Assembly (NCBI GenBank): GCA_016930055.1 | Contig: JAFGHP010000020.1 | Coordinates: 1 to 64,000 of the forward strand | Reading direction: 5' to 3' | Length of the DNA: 64,000 nt | Source: Candidatus Bathyarchaeota archaeon | GTDB taxonomy: Archaea; Thermoproteota; Bathyarchaeia; TCS64 | In this document: piece by piece, positions 49,535-59,653 of the stretch | Layout of the letters: every line of letters begins with the position of its first letter | Numbering within the stretch: the stretch's first letter is position 1 | Made by a program: the position numbers and the translations under genes | The notes under the pieces: generated by a model | What the model was told of the DNA's origin: nothing | What the model saw: only the letters and a program-made list of their open reading frames with translations | The model's database searches: none

Positions 49535-52287
49535 TTTATTTTTATACTAATATAATGGAGTTCGTTCACTCCTTTTTGCGTAGTTTTGAATACTCCATAA
49601 TTTAGTATATTTTCGTTGCTTATCCATTTATATACATCGGGACCATAAATTTTAACCTTGTTTTCAATGAAATTTAATACTACGTTTTCCATCGTATCTT
49701 TTTGTTGAAGATTAATGTATGTTATATTAGAGACTTGTATGAATACTTCTGCATTAATTGCAGTTACGTTAATAGGTGTGTAACCATTTTCTGTAAAAAT
49801 GTTATAGGTATCATTGATTCTTTCTTCTTCACCTGGTTGTACGATTGGTGCTTGTTGAGTTAGACTATAAAATGCTACTGAGGAGTCAATACCTATTGCT
49901 ACATCTCTAGTTAAAGCATCTACAACACCTATAAAGGGCATCTTTGAAATTATTCCTCCTCCAGAAGTTATGTAAACGGGTATAAAATAGTATAATTTTT
50001 GATTAATTCTATAGAGTAAAACATTGCCTAACTTATAGTTACTACCAAAAAGTGTAAGCTTTTCACGAACTTCGCTGTTTGTTTGGAATGCACTAACTGC
50101 TCCTGTTGGTCCAATTAATGATGATGTTCCATTGCCTGATGTTACTTTTAAAAGTTGTATCTCACCAAGTTTTGTACCACTTCCTATAATATACATTCCT
50201 GCAAGGTTTTTTCCTGCTGAGCTAACATATTCAGCTAATTGGACTCCAACAAATAATACTTGATTATCTTCAGTTAATAGAATGTAGTTGACTTCTGTGC
50301 TAGGTGGTCTTTCGAAAAAGTCTGATCCTGAACGCCATACATATGGGTCTGACACATGATAGACAAAATCAATGTCGAGCTGTCCTTTTATGTCAAACAT
50401 TACACTACCAAGTAATGCTTCAGGGTATCTTAATTGAGGTACTAACCATTCTGGTATGGATCCCCAATTTGAATAATAATTTTTGTAAAAGGTTGCTAGA
50501 AAACCATCATCTTCTCCTACAGTATAGCATGACATTTCGCCATCTTCCACATTAACTAAAATTACTGCAAAAAATCTGTAATAATCACTTGCTACGAATC
50601 TTGAATTCATCTTATATTGTATGTAAACTTGTATCGCATAATATACAGTATTATTATTTGCTACAATATAGGGATCTGGATCAATTTTTAATCCATCAAT
50701 TAGAATTTTTTCAGCTCTATTCACAATATCTCTGTTATATAACATCTCAATTGATTCTTGTGGAGGTGCAAAAGCAAATCCGAGCTGTCCTTGAGCTAAA
50801 AACCACATCATTCGTTGCCATCCTGAGAGAGTGTAATCTGATTCTCCACGATAGGTGATGTTTTCAACTTCGTTGAAGCCTTTTACTTTAATATAAACAG
50901 TATCAGATATTTCTTCACCATAATATATTTCAGGTTCTTTTGTCAAATGTAATGCTTCTGTGATCGGAACAGATTCGCCTGAATGACTTTCAATAGCAAA
51001 AATATTCGATGCATGGGTATAAATTAGTTGATGGCTGATCCAGTCTTCACTTGGATATTTAATTGTAGTTGGTGAAATCCAGTATTCTTTTCCGTAAACA
51101 TATACTATATCTGGTGTAATAATTTTTAGCCAATTTACTGGTATTAAATTTACCATTCGAGTTAAAGCAGATTCATAATCCCATTGCCTAACTACGCTAA
51201 GTATTTTTGTTTCATTCCCAACCGGATAATCTTCTATTGGACGAGTTACAATTGAATCAATACCTGATGCCCATTGTGTAGCATCAATTTGTTTTGATGT
51301 AAAAGGATACCATTCATAGGCTACCCAATTGTTGTTCCAATTAAAATTATATAAAGCAATTATTCCAGCATTTATAGCAATAATCCCAATCAGAATAATA
51401 ATTGAACCTGTTACAATAATATTTTGTCTTCTTAATTTAGTAAACTGAAGAGGTGTTACCCCTCGATCAAGCAAAATAGATATTAAAATGAAACTGAATA
51501 ATAGTGTTAATGCAATATAATAGTAATGAGGGGTAGTTATGTCCATCCTCCAGTAAGGAGAATCAAATATAAATGCCAAGGTTATTAAAGAGAAAATTAT
51601 GAAGATATTTCTCATTCCAGTGGAATACTTTGCGTTTATAAATTCTTTAATTGATTTTAAAATTAATCTTAACGAAATTACCCCAAAAACAGTCAATATT
51701 AAAATGAATATTAGTCGATATTGTACTTCCATTGTTGGCATTAAATTAATTAATTCTCCACTTGTTACAGGTTGTATTGCTAATAAAAATATTCTAGGGA
51801 CGAGAGACCAATCACCTATACCACTTATAATCATATAAAAAATATTCATAAAAGGACCAATAAACGGAATTCTCATAGAAGAAACCATTAATGAAAAAGC
51901 TAAGAACCATTTAATTACTTGCCAAAATAACCATAGAAGCTTTTTTTGTTTTAACACAATAGTTGGCATTGAAAAATTTGTAGGAATGCCTGAAGTTGCT
52001 GCTGTAATTTTTATATATTGTTGAATGCTGTTATAAACTTCGAATAAATCACTTTTACCTATTATTGGATTAATTGTTAATAAAGCCAAAAAGCCTGCAA
52101 TGAGAAAAAGGTAATTATTATAAAAGACTGTTTGAAACCAATTTATATCTGCTTTTTTAAAATACATTGTTTGATTAATATTAAAATCTAGATAAACATA
52201 AAGCCCGAAAAAAATTGTTATTAGTAATAAAATGGACAGTATTATCCAAATTTGATTACGTTTAATATACCCAGGTTTTTTAAACAA
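49531..52287 (-). CDS. UPF0182 family large membrane protein
   Basis: Seven or so N-terminal TM segments, then a large exterior domain with YGEEISDTVYIKVKGFNEVENITYRGESDYTLSGWQRMMWFLAQGQLGFAF and TSGGGIISKMPFIGVVDALTRDVAIG, typical UPF0182 layout. Confidence 0.82.
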   Translation of the reverse strand: MFKKPGYIKRNQIWIILSILLLITIFFGLYVYLDFNINQTMYFKKADINWFQTVFYNNYLFLIAGFLALLTINPIIGKSDLFEVYNSIQQYIKITAATSGIPTNFSMPTIVLKQKKLLWLFWQVIKWFLAFSLMVSSMRIPFIGPFMNIFYMIISGIGDWSLVPRIFLLAIQPVTSGELINLMPTMEVQYRLIFILILTVFGVISLRLILKSIKEFINAKYSTGMRNIFIIFSLITLAFIFDSPYWRMDITTPHYYYIALTLLFSFILISILLDRGVTPLQFTKLRRQNIIVTGSIIILIGIIAINAGIIALYNFNWNNNWVAYEWYPFTSKQIDATQWASGIDSIVTRPIEDYPVGNETKILSVVRQWDYESALTRMVNLIPVNWLKIITPDIVYVYGKEYWISPTTIKYPSEDWISHQLIYTHASNIFAIESHSGESVPITEALHLTKEPEIYYGEEISDTVYIKVKGFNEVENITYRGESDYTLSGWQRMMWFLAQGQLGFAFAPPQESIEMLYNRDIVNRAEKILIDGLKIDPDPYIVANNNTVYYAIQVYIQYKMNSRFVASDYYRFFAVILVNVEDGEMSCYTVGEDDGFLATFYKNYYSNWGSIPEWLVPQLRYPEALLGSVMFDIKGQLDIDFVYHVSDPYVWRSGSDFFERPPSTEVNYILLTEDNQVLFVGVQLAEYVSSAGKNLAGMYIIGSGTKLGEIQLLKVTSGNGTSSLIGPTGAVSAFQTNSEVREKLTLFGSNYKLGNVLLYRINQKLYYFIPVYITSGGGIISKMPFIGVVDALTRDVAIGIDSSVAFYSLTQQAPIVQPGEEERINDTYNIFTENGYTPINVTAINAEVFIQVSNITYINLQQKDTMENVVLNFIENKVKIYGPDVYKWISNENILNYGVFKTTQKGVNELHYISIKIK

Positions 52288-52476
52288 TCATAATAGCTCC
52301 TATCTGTTATTATCTAATATTATATGATTGCATATGTACTTGTATTTTATTAATATCTCTATTAAAGAATATTTGATAAAGATATTTATATTAATTACAA
52401 ATTGTACTTGTTTCAAGAGCTTATTACTACTGAGTTGGATTTAAAAAGTAAGTTTTAGTCACCTTTTTCGATATTA

Positions 52477-53745
52477 ATGGATGAATTAAAAAAAATATTT
52501 AATCAGAATCTTGATGATGTTTTAAATAAAATCAATATTGAAAGCGTAAATATTGAAAAGAAAGTCATTAAATGGCGTCGAATAATTCATCAAAACCCGG
52601 AACTGGGTAACAGAGAATATAAAACAGCTGAACTCGTTGCTCAACATCTTGAAAAAATAGGATTAGAAGTTACTAGAAATGTTGCTTATACCGGTGTAGT
52701 TGGTCTTCTTCGTGGAAATAGATCTGAACCTGTAGTGGCATTAAGGGCAGATATGGATGCTTTACCTATTAAAGAAGCACTTGATTTACCTTTTTCTTCT
52801 AAAATAACTACAATTTATAATGGTGAAGAAGTGCCAGTTATGCATGCTTGTGGACATGATGCTCACACTGCAATTTTAATGGGCGTTGCAGAGGTTTTAT
52901 CTAAAATATCTTCAGATATTCCTGGCACTATTAAATTTATTTTTCAACCATCAGAAGACAGTCGACCAGATGGCGAGGAGGGAGGAGCAAAATTAATGAT
53001 AGATAAAGGAATCCTTGAAAACCCTCAAGTTAATGCAATTTTTGGTTTACATGTTGTTCCTTTTCCAGTTGGAAAAATCGGTGTACGTGAAGGGGGTTTA
53101 ATGGCGGGTGTTGATAATTTCTGGATAAAAGTTAAAGGTAGAGCAACACATGGAGCAATGCCATGGACTGGAATAGATCCAATACCTATTGCAGCTCAAA
53201 TAATTCTTGGTTTACAGAACATTATTAGTAGACAAATAGATTCAACTCAAGATTCTGCAATATTAACTATCGGAAAAATTCATGGCGGAGAGCAACCTAA
53301 CATGATACCAAATGAAGTACAAATTATAGGCACGGTTAGAACTTTTAATGAGGCTTTAAACTCTTTCATTAGAAAAAAGATAGAATTAATTTCTGTGAAT
53401 ATTGCAGACAGTTTTGGTGCTTGTGCTGAGGTTACTTTTTCCAACGAAAAATCACCAGTGACTTATAATGATGCTGAATTAACAAAAAACATGTATCCTT
53501 TCATTGAAAGAGTTGTTGGTAAAGAAAATATTTTCAACCCAAATCCAATACCGGTTGGTGAAGATTTTGCTTATTATCAACAAAAAATACCTGGACTTTT
53601 TCTTTTACTTGGTACAGCCCCTATAGATGAACATTTAGTTGCATTGAACCATTCTCCTTACTTTTACGTTGAAGAAAGCGGATTAATACAGGGAATAAAA
53701 ACTCTATCTTATTTAGCATATAGTTGGTTAGAACAAAAAAAATAA
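52477..53745 (+). CDS. M20D amidohydrolase/carboxypeptidase (HipO-like)
   Basis: IHQNPELGNREYKTAELV, VALRADMDALPIKE, HACGHDAHTAILMGVA, FQPSEDSRPDGEEGGAKLMI, PVGEDFAYYQQKIPGLFLLLG. Confidence 0.96.
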   Translation: MDELKKIFNQNLDDVLNKINIESVNIEKKVIKWRRIIHQNPELGNREYKTAELVAQHLEKIGLEVTRNVAYTGVVGLLRGNRSEPVVALRADMDALPIKEALDLPFSSKITTIYNGEEVPVMHACGHDAHTAILMGVAEVLSKISSDIPGTIKFIFQPSEDSRPDGEEGGAKLMIDKGILENPQVNAIFGLHVVPFPVGKIGVREGGLMAGVDNFWIKVKGRATHGAMPWTGIDPIPIAAQIILGLQNIISRQIDSTQDSAILTIGKIHGGEQPNMIPNEVQIIGTVRTFNEALNSFIRKKIELISVNIADSFGACAEVTFSNEKSPVTYNDAELTKNMYPFIERVVGKENIFNPNPIPVGEDFAYYQQKIPGLFLLLGTAPIDEHLVALNHSPYFYVEESGLIQGIKTLSYLAYSWLEQKK

Positions 53746-53779
53746 AAAAATTAATTTTTTAAACTAAGTTAAAAAGAAT

Positions 53780-55426
53780 TTACTCGTCGTAATCGCTTGC
53801 TCCGGGTGCTCCACCGGGGCCTCCTGGGCCACCGGGACCGCCACTACTCTTTGCTGCTACTACGTCATCGATTCTCAGAATCATGCTAGTGACTTCTAGA
53901 CCTGATTTGATTGCTTGTTTCTTTACAACCATTGGTTCTATTACTCCTTCGTTTAGCATGTTTTTTACTCCTCCTTCGAAGACGTTTACACCCATAACTA
54001 TACCGTTTTCATTTTCGTGAGCTGCTTTCATTGATACTAATGTGTCCAATATGTCTAATCCTGCGTTTTCAGCGAGTGTTCTTGGTATAACTTCTAAAGC
54101 ATCTGCAAAAGCTTCAATAGCTAATTGTTCTCTACCACCAATTTGACGTGCGTAACTTCTAACTTCTTTAGAGAGCTCCATCTCGATAGCTCCGCCTCCT
54201 GGAACCATCTTAGGTACTTCAGCGACATCACTTACTACATATAATGCATCATTTAGGCTTCTTTCTGCTTCATCCATCATTCTTTCTAATCCTGCACGTA
54301 TAAAGATTGCAACTGATGAGGGGTTTTTACATTCTTCTACAAAGATCATTTTTTCGTTGCCAATTTTTCTTTCTTCAACTAGTCCACACACACCTAAATC
54401 GGAGGTTTTTAAGTCTGCTAAGTTATTAATCACTTTTCCACCCGTAGCTTTGGCTAGTTTTTCCATGTCGCTTTCTTTTAGACGGCGAGCTGCCAGCATA
54501 CCACTTTTAGATAGGTAATGTTGAGCTACATCATCGATGCCTTTTTGACAGAATAATACGTTTGCTCCGGAACTTACGACGGTGTCAACCATCTTTTTTA
54601 GCATTAATGCTTCTTGGTCAAGGAAAGCTTTGATTCCTTCAGGGGTTCTTATTCTGATTTCTGCGTCAATTTCTGTTTTCTCGATCTCTATTGCTGTATT
54701 TATTAAAGCAATTTTAGCATCTTTTATTTTTTTGGGCATTCCATCATGTACAACTTCTTTATCGACAATTATCCCGCTTATCAATTTAGTTTCTTGAAGA
54801 CTTTTTCCTTCTTTTTTGACTATTTGAATATTATCCACGTCTGCTATTGTTTGTCCGTCTCTTTTCTGAACGATTTGTTTTATTGCATCAACAACTATCT
54901 CTGAGAGGTGATCTCTATCAGTGGAGACTGTTTTACTCCTCATCGAGGTACTGGCTAATTTTATTAAGGTATCTCTATCATCCAAGTTAACGTCTAATGC
55001 TATCTTTTCTAGGTATTCCAATGCTTTATCGGCTGCTTTCTGATAACCAGAGATAATGATTGAAGGGTGGATCTCTTGTTCAAGAAGACCATCTGCTTTT
55101 TTGAGTAATTCTCCTGCAAAGATTACTGCGGTTGTTGTTCCATCTCCAACTTCTTTGTCTTGAGTTTTAGCGACTTCAATAACCATTTTTGCTGCTGGGT
55201 GTTGTACATCGATCTCTTCAAGGACTTTTGCTCCATCGCTCGTTATTGTTATATCTCCTAAACTATCGATTAGCATTTTGTCCATGCCACGTGGTCCTAA
55301 AGTGCTTTTTAATACTTCAGCAATTATTTGACCAGCCATCATGTTACTTCTACGAGCTTCTTTTCCTCTATTTCTTTTAGTGTCTTCTTTTAGGATTATT
55401 ACCGGTTTTCCACTCATGCTTGCCAT
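53780..55426 (-). CDS. ths: Thermosome subunit
   Basis: [70 protein letters not shown], Gly-rich C-terminus. Start set to MASMSGKP after GTGAGGTGA; the track start (55546) lies inside the upstream gene. Confidence 0.97.
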   Translation of the reverse strand: MASMSGKPVIILKEDTKRNRGKEARRSNMMAGQIIAEVLKSTLGPRGMDKMLIDSLGDITITSDGAKVLEEIDVQHPAAKMVIEVAKTQDKEVGDGTTTAVIFAGELLKKADGLLEQEIHPSIIISGYQKAADKALEYLEKIALDVNLDDRDTLIKLASTSMRSKTVSTDRDHLSEIVVDAIKQIVQKRDGQTIADVDNIQIVKKEGKSLQETKLISGIIVDKEVVHDGMPKKIKDAKIALINTAIEIEKTEIDAEIRIRTPEGIKAFLDQEALMLKKMVDTVVSSGANVLFCQKGIDDVAQHYLSKSGMLAARRLKESDMEKLAKATGGKVINNLADLKTSDLGVCGLVEERKIGNEKMIFVEECKNPSSVAIFIRAGLERMMDEAERSLNDALYVVSDVAEVPKMVPGGGAIEMELSKEVRSYARQIGGREQLAIEAFADALEVIPRTLAENAGLDILDTLVSMKAAHENENGIVMGVNVFEGGVKNMLNEGVIEPMVVKKQAIKSGLEVTSMILRIDDVVAAKSSGGPGGPGGPGGAPGASDYDE

Positions 55427-55436
55427 TTTTTTCACC

Positions 55437-57095
55437 TCACATTGGGGGCATGCCACCAGGCATTCCACCCATTCCTCCCATTCCGCCATAGCCTCCTTCA
55501 CCGCCAGGTGGTGTTTTTGGTTTTGTAGAAGCAATAATATCATCAATTTTTAGTAATAGTGTTGCTGCTTCAGTAGCTGATTTTATTGCTTGTGCTTTAA
55601 CTGCTTTAGGTTCGAGTATTCCTTTTTTCTCCATATCAATGATTTTTGATTCAAAAGCTTCAATTCCGGTCCATATTTCACCGTTAGCATGGCGACTCTG
55701 TAATTCAGCTAATGCATCTATTGGATCCATACCTGCGTTTTCTGATAAAGCGTTTGGAATTACTTCAAGTGCATCAGCAAAAACTGCTACTGCTAAACGT
55801 TCTCTGCCTTTTAATTTCTGAGCATAATCTCGGATTCTTAAAGCGATCTCTACCTCTGAAGCGCCTCCACCAGCAACAATCTTTGGCTCTTCAACAACGT
55901 CTTTTACTACACATAAAGCGTCGTGAAGGCTACGTTCTGCTTCATCTACTACTCTTTCTGATCCACCACGGATTAGTATGCTAATGGCTTTTGGGTTCTT
56001 GCATCCTTCAACAAAAATTAATTTATCTGATCCAATCTTTCTCTCTTCGACTAATTCAGAAAAGCCACTATCGTTTGTAGATAATTCTTCTATATTGGAT
56101 ACTACTTTAGCTCCTGTTGCCTTGGCTAAGGCTTCCATGTCACTTTTTTTAAGTCTTCTTGCAGCCATAATTCCTTCTCTAGCTAAAAAGTGTTGTACCA
56201 TATCATCGATGCCTTTTTGACATAGAAGAACAGTTATTCCTGCCTCCTTAATTTTTGCAACCATATCTCTCATCATGTGTTCTTCTTCATCTAGGTATTG
56301 TTGCATTTGTTCTGGTGTTTCAATGCTAATTTTACTTGTAAACTCAGTTTTTTCGATTTCTAATGCGGCATCTAGTAAACCAATTTTAGCGTTTCTAACG
56401 AGTTTTGGCATGTCACTATGGACGACATCTTTGTCAATGATTAATCCATTTATCAGAGTAGTATCTGTTAAGCTACCGCCTGGCTTTTTTTCTACTTTAA
56501 CCATGTCAAGGTCAACTTTCCAGCCTCCATTAATATCCTCAGCTACTTGTAATATCGCATTTGTTGCTAATTCTGCTAAATAGCCACTATGTCCAGATAC
56601 AAGTTTTGTTGACATCGTAGTTTTTGCTACTCTTTTTAGGGTCTCTTTATCTTTTGGTTCAACTTTTATTGCGATTTCGTCTAGTATTTTTAATGCTTGC
56701 TCTTGTGCATCTCTAAAACCATCAATTATTATTGTTGGATGAACCTTTTTATCGATAAGATCTTCTGCTTTTCCTAGAAGTTCACCAGTTAAAACAGCAA
56801 CAGTTGTAGTACCATCTCCAACTTCAGAATCTTGTGTTTTGGAGACTTCCACCATCATTTTAGCTGCAGGATGTTGAATATCCATCTCTTTCAACATTGT
56901 AGCACCATCATTTGTGATAGTTACATCACCAAAACTATCAACAAGCATTTTATCCATGCCTTTTGGGCCTAAGCTTGTTTTGATTGCTTCAGAGACTATT
57001 CTTGCAGCCATAATGTTGTTGCTTCTGGCATCAGACCCTCTAGAACGCTCAGTACCTTCTTTTAAAATATATATTTGTTGATTTGGGTCACTCAT
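55437..57095 (-). CDS. ths: Thermosome subunit, second paralogue
   Basis: [77 protein letters not shown] tail. Confidence 0.97.
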   Translation of the reverse strand: MSDPNQQIYILKEGTERSRGSDARSNNIMAARIVSEAIKTSLGPKGMDKMLVDSFGDVTITNDGATMLKEMDIQHPAAKMMVEVSKTQDSEVGDGTTTVAVLTGELLGKAEDLIDKKVHPTIIIDGFRDAQEQALKILDEIAIKVEPKDKETLKRVAKTTMSTKLVSGHSGYLAELATNAILQVAEDINGGWKVDLDMVKVEKKPGGSLTDTTLINGLIIDKDVVHSDMPKLVRNAKIGLLDAALEIEKTEFTSKISIETPEQMQQYLDEEEHMMRDMVAKIKEAGITVLLCQKGIDDMVQHFLAREGIMAARRLKKSDMEALAKATGAKVVSNIEELSTNDSGFSELVEERKIGSDKLIFVEGCKNPKAISILIRGGSERVVDEAERSLHDALCVVKDVVEEPKIVAGGGASEVEIALRIRDYAQKLKGRERLAVAVFADALEVIPNALSENAGMDPIDALAELQSRHANGEIWTGIEAFESKIIDMEKKGILEPKAVKAQAIKSATEAATLLLKIDDIIASTKPKTPPGGEGGYGGMGGMGGMPGGMPPM

Positions 57096-57124
57096 AGATT
57101 ATTCACCTTACATACTATTAGTGC

Positions 57125-57214
57125 ACAACTGGATGTGTTAACATCATATACAACTATTTGTAATTCTTCACACATTTAACAGTTTACCACCTTTAGTTGT
57201 AAACCATAAGTTGT
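57125..57214. promoter_or_regulatory. Candidate operator region upstream of the thermosome operon
   Basis: Two ACAACT (57125, 57150) and two AGTTGT (57195, 57209) sites; AGTTGTAAACCA (57195-57206) is repeated exactly upstream of the HTH regulator. Confidence 0.45.
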
Positions 57215-57260
57215 ATTCTTAATCTGATTAAAAACATTTCGGTAATTTAAATAATAAGAA

Positions 57261-57974
57261 TTAGACTTCTAGAAAAACAATATCACCTTCGATTTTAACA
57301 ACACCATCACTTTCTAGTTTAATGATAGTATCTTTTACTAACTCTTCTGATATGTCCAATGTTTTTGATAATAATTGAATACTGATTGGTCCTTGATCAA
57401 CAAGGTAATGAATAATTTGTTTTTTCTTATAATCTACATCTTCTAAAGCTTCTTGTGTTGCCCCTAAAGCCAGATTTCTTATGTATAATAGTCGTGCTCG
57501 GCGTTTTTCTAAACTTTCTAATTCTTCATCAATAATTTGTATAACTTGTTTAAGTTCTGAAATATCATCAACATTAATTTTATCATTATCTAGGTTAATC
57601 ACTTGTTCTTCTAATTGATTCATATAATTGTCTTGTTGTATCCAATGGTTAGGATTATTAAAACTAATTAACCGCTCATTGTAAAGATTTGGGCTAAAAT
57701 CAATTTGTAAACTATAAAATTTATTTATTTGAAAAACATTCTTGTCAGCACCAAATCTGCTTTTCTCTCTAATTACATTAACTAATTCTGCATCTTGAAT
57801 TATTTTCAAATGTTTCGCTGCTAACTGTTGAGCAATATTTAATTCGTTACTTAACCTAAGGGTATAATCTGGACCCTGACTAAGTTTTTTTATAATACTA
57901 CGTCTAACAGGATTACCTAAAATACCTACCAAAGTCTCGAAGTCTTTTTTAACAACTTTATTAACTTCAGACAT
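57261..57974 (-). CDS. ArsR-like winged-HTH transcriptional regulator
   Basis: GNPVRRSIIKKLSQGPDYTLRLSNELNIAQQLAAKHLKIIQDAELVNVIREKSRFGADKNVFQIN; second HTH-like C-terminal region. Start placed at MSEVNK rather than 58010. Confidence 0.85.
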   Translation of the reverse strand: MSEVNKVVKKDFETLVGILGNPVRRSIIKKLSQGPDYTLRLSNELNIAQQLAAKHLKIIQDAELVNVIREKSRFGADKNVFQINKFYSLQIDFSPNLYNERLISFNNPNHWIQQDNYMNQLEEQVINLDNDKINVDDISELKQVIQIIDEELESLEKRRARLLYIRNLALGATQEALEDVDYKKKQIIHYLVDQGPISIQLLSKTLDISEELVKDTIIKLESDGVVKIEGDIVFLEV

Positions 57975-57989
57975 TGGATATAAACCAAA

Positions 57990-58001
57990 AGTTGTAAACC
58001 A
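57990..58001. promoter_or_regulatory. Second copy of AGTTGTAAACCA motif
   Basis: Exact 12-bp match to 57195-57206, 15-26 nt upstream of the regulator's MSEV start codon. Confidence 0.45.
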
Positions 58002-58052
58002 AATTACCATTTAAACTTTATGTAGCAAATCAAAATATTTTAAAAAAAATTA

Positions 58053-58505
58053 CTATATAATGTCAAAAGAAACCTCTAATAATTTTTTATTTAATCTAAA
58101 TCTACTTTTTTGAATTTTTATTTCAACAATTTCTCCTGTTTTTTGCGTGTGTTTTTTATTACAAGTATTAATATTCCAACCAGGAATTTCAACAATTTTT
58201 AATGTAGTTAATCCTGGGGGTAGAGGAAAAAGATCATATATTATGTCTCCCCATTTTTTCTCTGCTTCAATTTTTGATAATTCATGAATTTTTATTTTGA
58301 TATCCTGTTTAATAATTTCATTTGAAGTTTTTTCGATAAGGTTAATTTCTTCATCAGTTGGTTTCCTATCAAATTGCACAGCAATTCCACCATGTAAACC
58401 AGAAGCATAAACACTTGAAGTCCATTTAGCTCCAAGAATTTTTTGTATAGCACCTTTAACTATATGTATTGCAGTATGAGTTCGAATCTCGATATCTGAA
58501 GACAT
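58053..58505 (-). CDS. AlaX-like alanyl-tRNA editing domain protein
   Basis: HTAIH and CNKKH zinc-site motifs in the order of the AlaRS second additional domain. Confidence 0.85.
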   Translation of the reverse strand: MSSDIEIRTHTAIHIVKGAIQKILGAKWTSSVYASGLHGGIAVQFDRKPTDEEINLIEKTSNEIIKQDIKIKIHELSKIEAEKKWGDIIYDLFPLPPGLTTLKIVEIPGWNINTCNKKHTQKTGEIVEIKIQKSRFRLNKKLLEVSFDII

Positions 58506-58596
58506 ATTATTCTACATAGGATGTTCTCTAACTAATATATTTAATTTTTATTTTTATAGAAATTTAGATGTTTAAATTTTTTTTATAAAATGAAAG

Positions 58597-58802
58597 TGCC
58601 CAAGTGTAGATTGCCATAAGCGATTTTCAGGTCTGTTTTACACCGTTCCCGGGTACGTCACGCGTGAACATGTAGTCGCTTGAGAAGTGTAGTTTTCTCA
58701 GCGAGCCTAAGCCTACCGAGTTCTTTACAGCCCACTCCTCATGGCTCTGCGATGCATAAGATCTTACGCTGTTTAGATCTTTAGTTCGCTCCCACTTGGG
58801 CA
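58597..58802. ncRNA. Candidate structured non-coding RNA, about 206 nt, family unassigned, strand uncertain
   Basis: Terminal 10-bp helix UGCCCAAGUG/CACUUGGGCA; internal hairpins UCGCUUGAGAA-GUGUAGUU-UUCUCAGCGA, AGCC(C)A-CUCCUCA-UGGCU and AAGAUCU-UACGCUGUUU-AGAUCUU; markedly more GC-rich than flanks; no ORF. Confidence 0.6.
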
Positions 58803-59099
58803 ATCAATACACCTACTTATGTTCTATTAAGTAGTTATGTTTCACGAATAAATTATTTGGCTATTTTCTAAACTATTAATTCAATAGATTTTTGTAATAA
58901 AATAGTTAATAATATCTCTATTATTGGAGACAATGTATTCTTGGTGTGTTTATTGAAAAAAGATAGTCTGTAGATTAGATATTTAATATATTCATTTTAT
59001 GTTAGTACCAAAAAATGAGGATGATATAGCGTTAATAAAAAAATTATTTTGATTAGGAAGCTAAACCTTAAAACCATATAATAAGGAGCTATAAAACAT

Positions 59100-59651
59100 A
59101 TGTTGAATCGCGATGAAGCAATAACTCTAGTCCGACAATATGTCACAAATGATAATCTAATAAAACATATGATTTCAGTTGGCGCAATTATGAAGGGATT
59201 AGCATTACATTTTAACGAAGATGCTGAGCTTTGGGAAGCTGTAGGTATTCTTCACGATATTGATTATGAGAAGGTTGGGCAAGATTGGGAAAAACATGGT
59301 GCTATTTCAGCTGAGATGGTTAAAGACTTATTACCTGAAAAAGGATTGTATGCGATTAGAGCTCATAATGAACAAACGGGTTATAGTCCTAAAAATTTAA
59401 TAGATATCTGTCTTTATTCAGCTGATGCTTTATCAGGTTTAGTTATAGCAATGGGATTAATGTTACCAGATAAAAAATTGGCTAATGTTAAAGTATCAAG
59501 TCTCGTTAAGAGAATGAAAGATAAAAGTTTTGCTAGAGGAGTAAGTAGAGAGAATATAAATAGATGTTCTGAAGTTGGTTTAGAACTACAAGACTTCCTT
59601 CAAATTGGTTTGACATCTATGAAAGCAATTGCTTCAGAAATTGGTATGTAA
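59100..59651 (+). CDS. HD-domain hydrolase
   Basis: LWEAVGILHDIDYEKVGQDWEKHG and AIRAHNE: HD motif arrangement. Confidence 0.88.
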   Translation: MLNRDEAITLVRQYVTNDNLIKHMISVGAIMKGLALHFNEDAELWEAVGILHDIDYEKVGQDWEKHGAISAEMVKDLLPEKGLYAIRAHNEQTGYSPKNLIDICLYSADALSGLVIAMGLMLPDKKLANVKVSSLVKRMKDKSFARGVSRENINRCSEVGLELQDFLQIGLTSMKAIASEIGM

Positions 59652-59653
59652 TT

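Noticed and set aside
53780-55546. N-terminally extended thermosome ([13 protein letters not shown]...) as in the ORF track
   Set aside because: The extension overlaps the 3' end of the upstream thermosome gene and is not chaperonin-like. MASMSGKP at 55426 follows a good SD and is the likely start.
58597-58802. Assigning the structured element to SRP RNA or RNase P RNA
   Set aside because: Some segments superficially resemble SRP Alu-domain sequence (minus strand GGGCUGUAAAG...ACUCGGUAGGCUUAGG), but the SRP S-domain GGAAGG/AGCA signature and RNase P conserved regions are missing, so no family is claimed.
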